Source: Osmia lignaria lignaria (taxonomy: Eukaryota > Arthropoda > Insecta > Hymenoptera > Megachilidae). Taken from it: a stretch of DNA of 64,000 nucleotides. Each line of letters starts with the position of its first letter. The first letter of the stretch is position 1. The notes below the pieces were generated by a model. It saw only the letters and a program-made list of their open reading frames with translations. It was not told the origin of the DNA and made no database searches. Location of the stretch: positions 13,614,692 through 13,678,691 of the forward strand of contig NC_135039.1 of the NCBI RefSeq assembly GCF_051020975.1. Direction: 5' to 3'. A program made the position numbers and the translations under genes. Positions 50,651 to 63,933 of this stretch are shown one piece after another.

Positions 50651-53600
50651 GGTGCAGGGTGCTGGCATAATGGGACTGGACTAGTAGGCAAGGTTGTTAC
50701 TTTACTAAAGTCTCCACCCTTTCCTACTTGTAAGTGGTATTTTTGAAAGTGTTTGAAATATTATTATTAATATTATTTAAGTGGTATTTTTTTAAATTTA
50801 AATTATAGTTAAATGATATTTATTTTGGCCCTATCAAGGTTTACCTGCAAGAATTCCCATTTATTCGTGTTACCTCTGAAAAACTTGTGTAATTCCGACC
50901 GAAGCATTTCCACCCTGCTAATTTCGTTGTCGGCATACGAGAGCAGACAGTGAAGCATCTTGTACCACTATTCGCGAACCTTGGGAATTAAACGCGTTCT
51001 TCGCCTTCTAGCTGCAATTCAGATCTTTTTTTTTTTCAGAAACGAATCGAATTGGTAAAAAGTAAAGTGCTCGCTTTTTCTCGTTTTCCCAAACTTTCGA
51101 ATCATCGAGAAACACTAATTCTCACTCCCTCGGTATTACCTAGCACCGTTCACAGAAGCATCAATCCGTGCACTATTTTTCTTCTCTAATTCTCGATTAC
51201 CCGCGGGAACAACCCTCGAACGTTAAGGCACGCGTCGGGGGGTGCGGCGATGATAAATCAACCGGATGTTAGATTAGGGTAGCAAGAGGGGGTGAGGCAG
51301 GTACAAAGTAGCAACGAGACAGGTAACATGATTCCCATTGAGATTCGCAGTCGCTGGCAGCAAGCCAGAACGCTCTCTTTCTAACTTCCCTCTTGTAACC
51401 TGACCATAACTTACCCCCATACGTTTCTCCCCTTTTTTTTCTAAATTTTTTCATTCCATTACATTCACTAGCAAGTCCGTCCTCTTTTATTTATGGTTCC
51501 AAGGAATGATAATATGTTTGCAAATTTTTGGAATGCACCGAAAGGATATTCGGTGCAACTAAAAAAATAAATTATTATTAAAATTGCAGATATTGAAAGT
51601 TGAGTTGATATCATGGCGATTAAGATTTAAATGCTTGACGTGGAATAAAAAGTGCGGACCAACCAGTAACCGAAACCCTGGCGAAAGGGCTTCTTCCGGC
51701 GGAACCGCGACGATAAAAAGATATTGGCGGTCGTAAAGACGCGGGGAATCGTGCTTATAAAAAAATTGGACGCCGCGCGTAAAAGCGGCGGAACTTACTT
51801 AATGGCGGATCTCTTCTGCCCGGGGCGTAAAAATAAGGGAAACAGGTTGCCGGGTTAAAAAAAAAAGCCTCATTGCTGCTGCAGGGATAAATAAGCCCCT
51901 GCAACCGTATAAACTTCACCACCTCTTCCGCCTTAATATTTCCGTTTCCAAGACGGAACTCATCTGATTCGTTGTTGCTCAGTAAAATTGTTGCAAAGAT
52001 GTTGGAATTTTTCGCGTTCCCTTGAAAGTAGTTGCTTCATAAAAGTAAATGAAATATAAAATCAGTGGACTTAATTAATATCGGGGATTGATTAACCGTC
52101 ATTTTTAATGATCTTCTAACATCTGATGCTTATTGGAGGGTGGCTGATCGTTCCTGGAGGCGTAAGAGGGTGCGTTTACTCGAATTTCAGTTGGAGTTTC
52201 GCAAACCCCTCTCGCACACGCGATATTTCGATCTACGAAACTTTCTGTTGCATATATGTTTGGACTCTCTGGCAAATATAACCCTATATTAACCGTGTGA
52301 CGAGGGAGTAGACCCCCGAGGGTGCTTTTGACGCTCTCACCCTCTCGTGAACGTTAGCAAGCTGATCGACGTGCTAGAGTTAGGATCTCTAATTTATTTG
52401 CCAATCGATTTGTCCAAGTGTTTATGTACCCAGAACCAGCTGCTTATAATAGTAATTGAATCATTTTCAATTTTACATCCTTCCTAATTCTGCAATATTC
52501 TTTGTAAATATTTTACAAATTTTCTTTTAATTAATCAAGTTTCTGCTAATTATATCATTTTGTTAAATATTTTTAATTTTTAATTTTCAATTAAAAGCTG
52601 GTAGCTGGTTGAGAAACACTGGTTTAACAATTTCATGGACGGTTCAGTGTCTTACATGAAAGCCACACTCGTCTGTATTCAAAATTCAGGAAGGTAGTTC
52701 CAAGTAATCCGCAACAGGAGTAACCTTACCACGATTAATTGGGAAGTGCCGTATAGTAGATTTTAATAGTGGCCTAGAGTAGGTTTATACAATAGATGTT
52801 GGTAGCAAGTTTCGAGTTACCTTCGGTGTAGGTATCAGATAATAGGTAAGTACAAGTTGAACTCCAGTGTCAGGTAGCGACTACTGAGCATTAGATATTA
52901 TGAAATGGGGTTGCATTAAAATTCAAGTAAAAAAACAATAAATTATTTACACAGAATGGAACTTATGCGAGGTTGAAATTTTGTTTCATATCTTCAGACT
53001 GGAATAAAACATAACCTGTTTGCAATTTATCAAATTTCCACTCGTTTCACCCAATTTTTTCCACTGCATTCTAACATAACTGGGGCTCAATTTCATCAGT
53101 GACAGCTGTGATATTGTTTCTCAAATTGTCAGTCGTACTCTAAAGCATTTTCATTAGAAGACGTTTTGTCATGCTGTTTGCAGTCTCCCTAAACAGAGTA
53201 ATTGGAGAAGGAAAGGAATAGGGTAGATTCTTAAAATTGTCTCCTTATTGTCACGAGTTTCATCGGGACAGTGGGTTGGGTCTTTTTTACGATGGCTCTC
53301 CTGGTCGTACGACGATTCTCGTAAAACTCTATCGAAGGATAATCACTAAATCGACGAAAGCTTAGAAATTCTTAAAATTTAACTTGATCCTTTTATATAA
53401 ATTCGATAAATAAATTACTCGATTGATATTGTGTAGGAAAAATAAAGACACTCTTAATAATATATAGAGTATTTGCTATTTATAATATAAATATATTCTG
53501 TACAGGGTACAATGATTGCATTCATTCAATGAAATCTCTTATTATTTTTAATACAGTTATTTTCAGTTCAGTCAGAATCGCGAAACGCTCTCATGTTTCC

Positions 53601-54323
53601 TATTTTTTTTTTCATTTTTATTACACATTTTTCTCTCTGTTCGTTCACAGTAAATAAAGTTTAACGAGGCTGCATTGTTCCGACTGTTTCTACTAGTAGC
53701 CGAATTGTTTCCGTGTTTGGACGTTTGCCCTCTGTTTTCGAATACAATGGAGCGAAACGAAAAACGGGATCCAATGAAACCGAATTGTACCTGCCTCTTA
53801 TGAATCCGTTTATTCTTGTAATTGGAAAGAATAACGAAGCATTATCATCTCTGCTCACGCGAATATGAAGTACTAGGCTCTCCTATGGAACATTAAAACT
53901 GTCCTTTAATATTTAAAAACTAATATACCGATAAAAAGTAAAGAAAAGTTTGTGTAAATTCAGTAGAAAAATATTGCATTTTTTATCTCCCCCAAAAATT
54001 GCTTAAGCATTTTTAAAAATTAGCCCCCTTCTCCCCCAAAGATCGTACTGCATTGGAATAAAAATGAAGTATTTAACCCTTGGTCCTCGCTGCAGCTGAA
54101 ATTCAATTCAACTTCATCCCCTAATGAACGCGGTGCCACGGTTAACAAGAACGGAAAAGGACGAGTGAATAATCGACGGCAGCTCATTCGATCCTTTCCA
54201 TCCGACGTGTCTCGATGACACGAGAATGGCCAAGTAACATCCATAAATCAACGCCATCGACGTGGGTTCACGGATGTGCAGAAAGCGGGCTCGGATGGAA
54301 AGGGTTGTAACGTTCCTCTCTGG

Positions 54324-54354
54324 ATATATATATATATAAAAAAAAAGAAAAAAA
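54324..54354. repeat. AT microsatellite with A-rich tail
   Basis: About seven AT units followed by an A-rich stretch. Confidence 0.85.
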
Positions 54355-55899
54355 AGGGACAGCAACCGATAGAAACGAGACGATTCGAAAACGATCCCGT
54401 CCCGATAACGATCAATCAAACTGATATTTATTCACGTTGTTTAATACATTTAATATGACTTCCATCGACCACCGGGGTACCGGAAGTGCCACGGCAATAC
54501 GCCACCCGTCCCGATTATTTTCAACCCTTCCTGTGAAATACGATTCGACGATTGAAATATCGTGAAAATATTTCGGACGAATCTGAGCGTGGGTCACGAT
54601 CGACCCGTCGTCACTCGCGTGCGGTAAAACAGAAACATTGAAAATGGAAATGGTGTTAAAAATATTTAATTGAAAAACACTGTTTTAAATCGAACACAGT
54701 AGCGACCCTGTTATCGTGGACACCGCCCCTAATAAATCCCGCATGGACTAACGAAAGGGTGCCAATAGGAACGTTCCAAGGGTAGCTAGGGGTGGGGGTA
54801 AATAAATTGGTCGAGGTGGCGATATAGAGGGGTCGCAATGCAGTCTTGCTGCTTCCACGGAAAGGGTGTAGAATCGTAGGACGGACAGCAGGCTTGGAAA
54901 TACCAGTTATTGATGAACCGTACACCCCCTAACCGCCCCCTTCACGACACCCATGTGTCCAGTAACGTCTGCTGGCGTGTGCACACCACGATACAATGCC
55001 GTAACGCCACGTTCATAACCGTATTTGAAGCCATGCAGCCTGGAACATGATTAATTGCACCCCCTGTTATCTTCTACGAACGACAGTGGCCTGGAAAAAA
55101 AGAGGGGGGAAAGAGGAATCTCCGAGGGGGGTGAGGAGGGCTACTTTTTTATACTGAAAACTTTTATATTTTCTGATTCCTTTTTTTTAAATGTGAATTA
55201 TAGGTTCATTTCGATGGAGAAGGGTTGTCTTATGGGGTTGATAAAGGGGTAATGTGGACCTTTTCATATTTTTTTTAACTGTTTCGAAACACATCATGGA
55301 AACTCTAGTGTTATGTTTCTTTCACTTGAAATTTCTTTTTTTTTTTTTTTATTCAATGGAAGGATAAACGTTTGAAAAATTCGAATGCTACAAAGTTCTG
55401 TCACTGTCAAACACTTTGATGCGAGCTTATCAGCCGTGGATTTTCACGTCAATGTTACGAATCGATTCTCGTGTGTCGATTCAATGCTGGGAATCATCTA
55501 TTTTCATGGAAAGTCGTTTGAAAGCTTTCAAAATATCGCAGATCTTTGTCGTGACGTTTGCAAATGCAATTAAGCCCTTGTTTTCCGATATTGATGAAAA
55601 GTTTCATCTTTTATTCAACATTGAAGATTCTATTTTTTCAATAAAATTTTTCAAAATTTATAAAGAATATCGAAGTTCTTCTGAATTATTGAATTACTAT
55701 GGAGAAGAATATTTTCTATTTCAAACCACGTTAAATTATTGCGAACAATGCGCGTTTCTCAGGTACCACAACAAAATGAACCTATAAAACACCCTGTACA
55801 AAAGGGGGATAGTCTTGTCATGAATGGAATTCGAGTGGAAACAAAGAAGGAACCGTAAGGAATGGTAAATCGAACGTTCACAAACGAATGCGAAGGGTG

Positions 55900-56046
55900 T
55901 TACACCCTGTTGGCTGAGAACGAAATACAGCAATCCATCAAACCCCAGCTAGAAACTCGAAGAGATTGCCTTTCATCGAATCCAGACCATTCGTCTCTTA
56001 CTATCGTTTCAGTTTGGTGGGCCATTTGCAATCGAACAGGGTGTAA
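55900..56046. mobile_element. Possible short element with TTACACCCTGTT ends
   Basis: TTACACCCTGTT (55900-55911) and AACAGGGTGTAA (56035-56046) are perfect 12-bp inverted repeats, 147 bp overall. GGGTG lies directly outside the left end and GGGGTG outside the right, a possible target duplication. A further ACACCCTGTACA sits at 55789. Confidence 0.45.
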
Positions 56047-56261
56047 GGGGTGCCTAAATGGTCATAGAGTGACATTCAGGTAATGCGTATTGACATTTTG
56101 GCGATAATCCTCCATGGGCGTTCACGAAATTCTGAATTCTATGTGGGTGCTTTGGGAAGGGTGCTAAAGGGGTGTCGAAAGTCGAAAATTTTGCTGGGGT
56201 TCGAATTGGGAATTTTTTAATTTCAGGTGTCATTCGATTATTAAACGACTCGATCCAACTC

Positions 56262-56312
56262 GATTTTTACCCTATTCGGTCCGAACCGAGACTCGGGTAC
56301 CCGCCTCATGAA
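56262..56312. mobile_element. Fragment related to the CGGGTACCCG element
   Basis: ACCCTATTCGGTCCGAACCG, then ACTCGGGTACCCGCC. It resembles the inner part of the 4075-4216 element. Confidence 0.35.
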
Positions 56313-58806
56313 TTCACCTATGAATGACAAAAAAAAATTGAGGGGGAATAAAATTGGTGAGCTATTTCGAAGATTGGACATTGATGTCTTGCGAGGTCCT
56401 TTTTCACCCCCTCGTTTGTCTTATTCCACTTTGCAATCCCATGAAGTTAGATGGTTGTTATTTCTACGATCGTAGCCGTGGGCAACGCAATTTCGATAAT
56501 GGTAGAAGCTGGTGTTTGTCGGGCTCGATGAGCATCAGTTTGTAGGATTTAGGGATGTTTATTGGGGAATATTGATTTTCTCTGTTGCTGATGCCGACCC
56601 CTTGTTGAAACCTGTTGTGTTCGAAATTCGATAGTTTCTGGGAAATTTATATTTCTCTTCGAGTTTAATAATAATTTTAAACTAACAATTCGTGATAAAC
56701 GTTTAGTACCTTTAATATTATTTAAAATAACATTCCAAATTATTTTTTCTTTTTTTTTTTTTTTAAATGAATTATCTGTTCACGATAGCTGTTATTAACA
56801 GACTAAAAACAATTTAATTGTTTTTATTTGTTTCAAAGGGAAAACCATTGGTTTACATTTCTCGTTGCCATGTTTTCGTCAGATATTCGTGTTTTTGTCA
56901 CGATATCGAGGGTGAAAGCATTTTTTCCCAGCTGCATCCAGGAAAATATTTGTCGACGTCGGTCACCGTTATCGTTTCACTTCTTTCGCTGTTCTTTTTT
57001 TTTCACCTTTTTTCCCTCGTAAAATGGTTCCGTTCTATTGGATTGGTTAAATGCACCGTGCATTCGATAATAAAGAAAAAATAGGACCTTCGTTTTCGCG
57101 ATTAATTAGGACACTTTACTCAAGTTCAGTGAAACTTTAATTTTCTTCAGTCCTTTCTGTTGGAAAATTCTATTCTGAAAATAATTTGCTTATCGAGAAA
57201 TTAACTGGAAGTATTAAATTACAGATTTTTGGAACAATGAAAAGCCAAGGGAAAATATAGATTAACTGGAAAATTCAAATAATGCTTTTGTTACAGGTTT
57301 CGAACATTTTCATTCAGCTTTCCATTGAATTTTAAAACTGCTTTCAGTCGAATAAATTCCAATATCATACCTGTAACAACAGCAATGTAATTTTTCAATC
57401 ATTTTCATGCTTTCAGAAGCTTCAATTGTTAATTTGCTTTTGTATTATAACTTTCAGTTGTTTAATGAACAAGAATATATATTAAGTAATGGATCCAGTA
57501 ATTTTGTTATTTTTGTATAATTTATCATCAATTTTAAAATTTCTAACAATTCTAAAATTTAGTGAATATTTCAATAACAAAACACACTACTATTCAAAAT
57601 ACAAAGCAAATACCATTTATTAAAACTTTCCAAGCGTACTTTATTGCCTAGCTAACAATTACGAATCCCATAGAAAATAAAAAGAAGAGTGGTATAGAAA
57701 CGAAGGCAAATTTTTCTCCATTCAACGAGACAAAGGCCCTAACAACGTATGAAAAAGAAAAGAAAAAAATCGTTTCCCTCCCTTGACCATATTAAAAAAG
57801 AAAATAGACACGAAAGTACCAATAATTGTTTCCATCGTGTTGGAAGAAATCAATCAATCTACTTTGATTAACAATAATTTATTTTATTTAAAACCATCAT
57901 CATGGATTATAAATTATATTAAAAATATTGCAAGGTGATATATAGAGGAGCTGTTCGAAAAGGGTTGAAAAGGGGTTGTAGAGGAGAAAAATGTGTAGAA
58001 TGGACAAGTGACCTATCGAAATCGATACCGTGGCGTGTATTCATCGAAATCGAAACGCGAGATGGGGGGTGAGACTGGCTAAAAGGAACGCGTTTCGCTG
58101 TAAGGGATGAAAAATGATGGCAGCACGTTTTCTTTTACCTGGCCGACGCATACGTACCGAGCTTGAAACGGTTGCTTTGTTTCTGTTCGTTATTTTATTA
58201 GGGGAATTGAGATAAGAGTAAAATATCGTGTAGTTTAATGGCTCGTTTTATAATAATAACTGCGACCGAGGGGTGGAAGTGGAAAAAGGGTTGGGTTAAG
58301 GGTTGAATGTCTCCGTTGGGACAGTGTTACTCTGATGTGATATTTTACCTTTTAATATAACGGATTATTGCGTATTATCGTAATAATATTTATAAAAATT
58401 TCATATGAAAAAACATATCAGCAGGCTTGTCGATAAAATATTGAAAATCTGACAGGATCGAAATTTGTTCGTTTCAACATTTTCCTAGTGCTTTTTCTTT
58501 TCAATTTGCTTAGCTGGCCGATGTTTTTTGCCGGCCATTTCTCATCGGTTTCCACAGGCTGTTCTTCCAGCCACCAATTAAACGAACACCAGGCTCCTTC
58601 ACTTTTTCCCGTCGACGTTCCATCAGTCTTCTCGATCGCTGTTCATTTATAGAATTGTCGACGTGGCTCGTCGATATCCCTTACCTCGGATAATTGGAAA
58701 ACGAAAGACGAGTCGCGATTTATTTTTCCTTCTAACACAACACGCTCGATTCGTGTTTGATAGTTCTCCTCGAGACGTGATTGATTCCATTCAACTTCTG
58801 TCTGTT

Positions 58807-58833
58807 TAACCCTTTCGGTTGCTAATACCGAAA
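58807..58833. repeat. Small hairpin next to TTAACCC
   Basis: TTAACCCTTTCGGTTGCTAA then TACCGAAA: TTTCGGT pairs with ACCGAAA. It has the same TTAACCC start as other elements in the window. Confidence 0.4.
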
Positions 58834-58855
58834 ATAATACCTACTTCCTTTATAA

Positions 58856-58905
58856 TTAACCCTTGAATGATGGAGCCTGGGGTGACCCAAACTTACAAAA
58901 AAGTT
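58856..58905. mobile_element. TTAA-type end related to the same family
   Basis: TTAACCCTTGAATGATGGAG then a TGACCCAAAC block. TGACCCAAAC after TTAACCCTT matches the right end of the 44.5-kb copy read on the other strand. Confidence 0.45.
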
Positions 58906-59570
58906 TGTTATAATATAAAAATAAAATTACTTTAAGTTCGATTAAATTAAGGTGGATTTTGGAGAAAGGACATTTTAAATTCGAGTGAATTTTTCGAGCA
59001 GTCGATATTTCCGGGTAGCGACGAAAGAATACTTTGTATCTCGCCGAAAGAGACACTCCAGAACTCCTCTCAGCACTCTCCTCGGATGCACTCGAGTGCA
59101 TTTGTCGCGGGAGAGATGTGGCCCGCGCTTATCTGCAGAGCAGCCGCAAGGTTGCTTCTTCGGAGAAAGGAATCTAGGTTTCCTGCCGGTGCTCGGGGGC
59201 GTGGAAACGTGCCCGAAGGGCAAAAGTTACAGGGGACGAAATAAGAAGAGAAAAAACGAGCGACGGGAAAACTGGGGTGGAAGGAAAATTTAGAGTGCGA
59301 GGGTGGCTACTTGGAATTCTGATGGAGATACCGCGATCGCACAGCCTGTTGCGTCGTGGCACGTGCTTCTCTTCAACTGTTACAGCATTATACCTATGTA
59401 AAGTGAACAGACATCTTATAAATATTCAGTATAAAGAAATACCGAGGTGCAATTTGAAAAAAGATTCTAGTAAATTATGGTATATTAAAGCAGTAGATTA
59501 AAAAATAAAGTCATAATGTTTATCGGACTTCGAACGATTCGTGCGTGCTTTGATCGTTCTCGCGTATCGA

Positions 59571-59626
59571 GCCGATCTCGCCCGATACCACCCGACTCCG
59601 CCCGATCTCGCCCGACCTCGCCCGAA
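59571..59626. repeat. 10-bp GC-rich tandem repeat
   Basis: Unit CCCGAYCTCG in an exact 10-bp register from about 59571 to 59626 (CCCGATACCA, CCCGACTCCG, CCCGATCTCG, CCCGACCTCG). It lies in the CpG-dense stretch upstream of the possible first exon at 59757 and includes a CCGCCC box. Confidence 0.85.
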
Positions 59627-59756
59627 GCTTGAAACATCGGCCTACTCTCGTGTCCCTGTATGCATTCTCCGTTAGTTTACGAATGCGTCGCGAACGCTTC
59701 GGTCGTTTCGCGATAGGTGGCGGGTTTTCGAGACTTTTCGCATGACACGTGTTATC

Positions 59757-59875
59757 ATGGCTGCTGATGATCATCAGCTGACGACGTTTGAAACATCCAG
59801 GCGCATGTGCAGTAGTCTGAAAAATAAACCTCGTGGTAAGAAGTGGATCGGGCTTTGCTTGAACTTCCTGACAAA
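59757..59875 (+). CDS. Possible alternative first coding exon (weak)
   Basis: An ATG at 59757 with G at +4 opens a frame beginning MAADDHQLTTFETSRR and running through a basic NKPRGKKW stretch to NFLTN, where a good donor AAT|GTAAGT lies at 59876. If the donor is unused, the frame stops seven codons later. The donor is phase 0, as needed to join the exon that would follow the heph NLS exon. Just upstream is a CpG-dense stretch with a 10-bp GC-rich tandem repeat and a CCGCCC box, the kind of setting an internal promoter could use. This would make a PTB isoform lacking the NLS exon. A chance open frame or a separate small gene is equally possible; I see no homology. Confidence 0.22.
59763..59778. 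repeat. 16-bp perfect palindrome
   Basis: GCTGATGATCATCAGC, inside the first codons of the possible first exon at 59757. A CACGTG E-box lies just upstream. Confidence 0.7.
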
Positions 59876-62003
59876 TGTAAGTTTATTGTATGTTTATTAA
59901 TTTGAATATGGTAACGAAATTGTGGTTGGTATCTGGATCGGAAAATTGTATTAAGTCGAGGTAAGGAGGAACAAAAAGGTTATGTGTAAGACGAGATGAA
60001 GCAGGATAAACAGGACAATATGAATAGGAATTTTTATCCTGCAGACTACGTCGGGTCTGGTTCGTCTCGAATAACGCGACAGCTGATTTTTAGTATTGGG
60101 GGTCTAGAATTGAATGCACCCTTCTTTACGACTGCATGTTGCAGCGGTGCAACCCTTATTCGTAAATGCAGACCAGATTATTTATTAAAAAATGAAATTA
60201 ATTTTGATTTCATTTAGATGAAAATTAAATTCAAATTTTTTGATTAATTTATTTCAAAAATACAGTTTGACGTCGTGTAATGGAAATTTAATTGATTTAA
60301 TGTTTTCAATGCCCGTGCACCTAATACGAATTAGATTGAAATTGTATCATTTATTCTGCATTCAAATATCCCAGAAAAGCTTCGAAATGTGTCCTGCACC
60401 GTCCCGAAGGGAAAATCGATATTAATTAATCGATTTTATAAAAATAGTCCTCTTTGGGCAGGATAAATTGGACCAATGGAATGGTTCCAGTCATTTAAAG
60501 TAATAATTTTTTTAATACCTATTGATCGTCGCGCTAATGGAAGTTTGCTGGAATAAAAATTGTATTATTCAGTCGTGTAACTGGAAGACAGAAATCGGTT
60601 TTAAAAATAATTTGTCCGGGGATAAATTTTGAAAAGTTCTTGAAATTAAATTAGTATTTTTCGATGAAGAAAATCATTAAAAATGTAAGTTTCTTAATTT
60701 ATCTAATTTTATTAAAAGTGTACATAATTAACCAAAATAATAATACAATTTTAAATTATTCTATTAACTATCATACCAGAGTAGATTTAATATACATGTA
60801 TAATGAAATAATACCAGAAGTTATGCAAATCTTCCATTAGACCAGGTTTCAAAATAACCTGTGCTTTTTGCACTCCTTTTATCGTCTTGATAATCATGCC
60901 ATTACTGTTGAACAAGGCCAACCTTAGAGGTAGCTGTAAATGAGGAAAACCATGAGCAATGGTCGGGAGATCCATTATGCGGTCATATCTGCTCGTTAAA
61001 GGAGACATCAGCCTTGGTGGTTCGCCATTACGATTCCCAAAAGCACTTTGAAATATTCATTGAGATAAATGTGTTACAATTATTTAAATGGCCTACTTGT
61101 ATCGTTCATAACAATTTGCTTAGTGGCTGAGGATAATTCAACGATTCTGGGTTCTCCGCAATATCCTGCAAATATGGGATTTTTATTCATAAATAATGTT
61201 TTCAAAAGCAGAAAATTGTGTAGTTTTCCGCAGAAAATTGTTTTCTCGAATCGTGGATCGTCTGTGCCCGAGCATTTTCTAACGGAATTGGAATGTTGAC
61301 TTCCGGTTGGCGGAGCGCGCATCCTCCCTCGTTATCAGCCGATGGGAGGAGGTCACGGTACCCATTTCCTACGAGCGATTTTCCGCGAATTGCCTCCATT
61401 ATGTCCAATTATCGGCTCGGATGAAGGAAGACGTATTCTCGACGAGGGTGAGAGTCGAAGATGGGCCAAACGAGAGGGGGAAGAGTTGAATTTTTTATCG
61501 TGCTTTGGGGTTGGAAGTGAAAAGGTTGTAATTTAAATATTTTTGTTCTCTTATCATCCAGATTTTATATATCTTACAACACTTGAAATTGATCGAATTC
61601 TACTCATAATGTGCCTCAAAGTCGAAGAAACAATTCTCCTATTTATCTCTTGATCAAACGTCAGTCATTAGCGAAAAGTGCCGACCGCGTCGAAGTCTGA
61701 TACCAAAACGAGAGGGAAAATGTGGCAAGGAAAGTGAAGATGCTAGAGCACGTTGTCCAGGCACGAAGAGGTCCTCGAGGTCGTTTCCCAGAGTGGTTGA
61801 ACGGTACTCGAAGTCAACCTTGTTTGCACCACGAGCGCGTTCCCCGTGGCTTCGACCAGCTTGCCTAAGAGTGCTTTCGCGCTGGCCATATTGCCTGGTA
61901 CACTTGGAGGCAAAGTAGGTTTTTTTGGTTAACACATTCGCCGATTGGCACTTGATGACTATGAGACAAAGGTGTACATTGAAACATTGAAAAGCAATAA
62001 GCC

Positions 62004-62350
62004 TAGAGCCTAAGAAAAGTCTATGCTAAGAGAAGGTCTTAAAAGAGTCTAGGGCCTAAGGAGAGCATTGGGCCTAATAGGAGTCTCGGGCCTAGGTGGA
62101 GCCTGGACTCTAAGGAAAGTCTAAGGTCTAAGGAAAGCCTAGGGCCTAGAAAGAGCCCAGGGCCTATGGAGTGCCTAGGGACTAAAGGGAGCCATTGGCC
62201 TATGAAAGCCAAGGGCCTAGGTATAGCCCAGGGCCTATGGAGTGCCTAGGGACTAAAGGGAGCCATTGGCCTATGAAAACCAAGGGCCTAGGAAGAGTCC
62301 ATGGCCTAGGGAAAATCCAGAGCCTAAGAAGAGCCCAGGGTCTAGGGTCC
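62004..62350. repeat. Degenerate AGCCTAGGGCCTAAGGA minisatellite
   Basis: About seventeen imperfect copies of a roughly 18-20 bp unit, AG-C-TAGGGCCTA-GGAA. Embedded in it is a longer recent duplication with a 71-bp step: AGCCCAGGGCCTATGGAGTG at 62154 and again at 62225, each followed by the same text to GGCCTATGAAA. Nested short and long periods suggest both slippage and unequal exchange. Confidence 0.9.
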
Positions 62351-63902
62351 CCTAGAACCTCCTATCCTCCCAAAGAAGGCATATGGAGGTGTACCTCTCT
62401 TTAACTAACAGTAAGGGAAGTTCACATTGTACCCAAATGTAGAAAATGTGGCCATTGTGAATCAGCCCTACCCTGGGCTTGCTGGAAGGGGAATCACCTG
62501 GCAATTAAGCCTCTTCTTCTGCGATCGACAGACACTCGCGTGGCACGTTTCGCCCTCGACATCTCGAGTGTCTCATTTGATAGCCTCTTCTTGGAAATTG
62601 CTTGCCCTGAACGAAACCTCTGCCCTGCTATGTTCTCAACTTCCCTCCTCTATATTTTATTTCCTGTCTTGTTTACTTTCCTCTTTTCTTCGCGGGTATC
62701 TAGACAAAGTATCAGTTGGATAATTACGACATATCCAGGCAGTTATTTTTAATTTTTATGGAGACATAAAGTTTATGACTTCCATGGTCGACCCACTTAG
62801 GGACTAATGGCGATAGGAAAATGTTGCTCCATATTTTTATCTCGTATCGACAAACAGATTCGTCATGATTTATTAACTGTCACTTTGACGAGAGCAATTT
62901 TTAATAAATATTACAACGTGTTATTTCATCTGACCCGTTTCTGCTGAGAAATGAAAAATGTTCTTCCATGTTACTATTATATTTCCCCATATAGTCTCGA
63001 ATCGTATTACCCATACAAATCAATTTTGTCTCGATACTTCACCCTTTTTGTATGACAAATATAAATTTAAAAATCTTTAAACAGGTCTTTCTTTAAAATA
63101 GAATTAATTAAGCCACTCGACATAATAATTCTCTTGTAATTTAATTTCTTATGTATGTATCGAAGCAGTTGTTTAAAGGATTGAAAATGATTCTCGGTTT
63201 TTAGTGTACAACGTGATTCCACTCGATTATTAAAATGCAATTAAACCGGGAATCGAACGGATACAAACACGTACACGTACACACGTTGGAAAGTTTCCCC
63301 TGTACGATGGATCTTATATCGTGCAATTAAATTATGCGCAATGATGCCTTCGTTATGCATTGTGCATTGCGAGCTCGATTATCGAATAATACGTGAATAT
63401 AATACGCCATTATGCCAGGAACCGATTACTTCGCATTCAAGTCGTGCAATCTCGTCGTGAAATCTCCGGAAAGTAGAGGAAGATTTAATCCGAGCGACCC
63501 TCCACTATATTCTGTGGAAGCACAATAATTCGTGCACAACATTGCCATTGTATTTATATTCGATACTCGTTCGCGAATCGTTCTCGTATATTAACGTGAA
63601 ACGCATCGTTTTATTCTATAATGTTAACCCTTAGCTACCATAGCGAAATAAAAGTAAATTCGATTAAAAAATTCAGAACTAAATATGATTGAAAATAAAA
63701 AATAATGACAATCATTCCTTCACCTTCATAAAAAAAAAAATATCACTCAACCTTTCCAATCCATCCACTGCAACAATAAAAAAAAAAGACTACCAGAAGC
63801 ATCCGTCTCCCTTAACCCCATAAGAAGCGCATTTTCCGATCGGTTAAACCCGACCAAACCTCGACTCGACTCTTCCCAAGGGTTGAAACAGGAACTGCAC
63901 GC

Positions 63903-63933
63903 TGAAGAAGTGGAAGAAGAAGAAGAAGAAGAA
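63903..63933. repeat. GAA microsatellite
   Basis: About nine GAA units with one interruption; no supported reading frame. Confidence 0.85.

Noticed and set aside
51224..51234. TAAGGCACGCG, the first 11 nt of miR-124, tempting because miR-124 targets PTB mRNA
   Set aside because: The match stops at nt 11 where real miR-124 is fully conserved, and there is no star strand or hairpin. A target site would also be the complement.
52843..52850. TAG|GTAAGT near 52843
   Set aside because: No pyrimidine tract precedes it, so it is not a ratchet site, and no open exon ends there.
56224..56232. TTTCAG|GTGTCA as a ratchet site in the downstream intron
   Set aside because: The acceptor looks fair but GTGTCA is not a usable donor.
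57289..57379. TTGTTACAGGT and its inverted copy ACCTGTAACAA, looking like facing splice sites
   Set aside because: The flanking donors are poor (GTTTCG) and the pair is only an 11-bp inverted repeat 70 nt apart.
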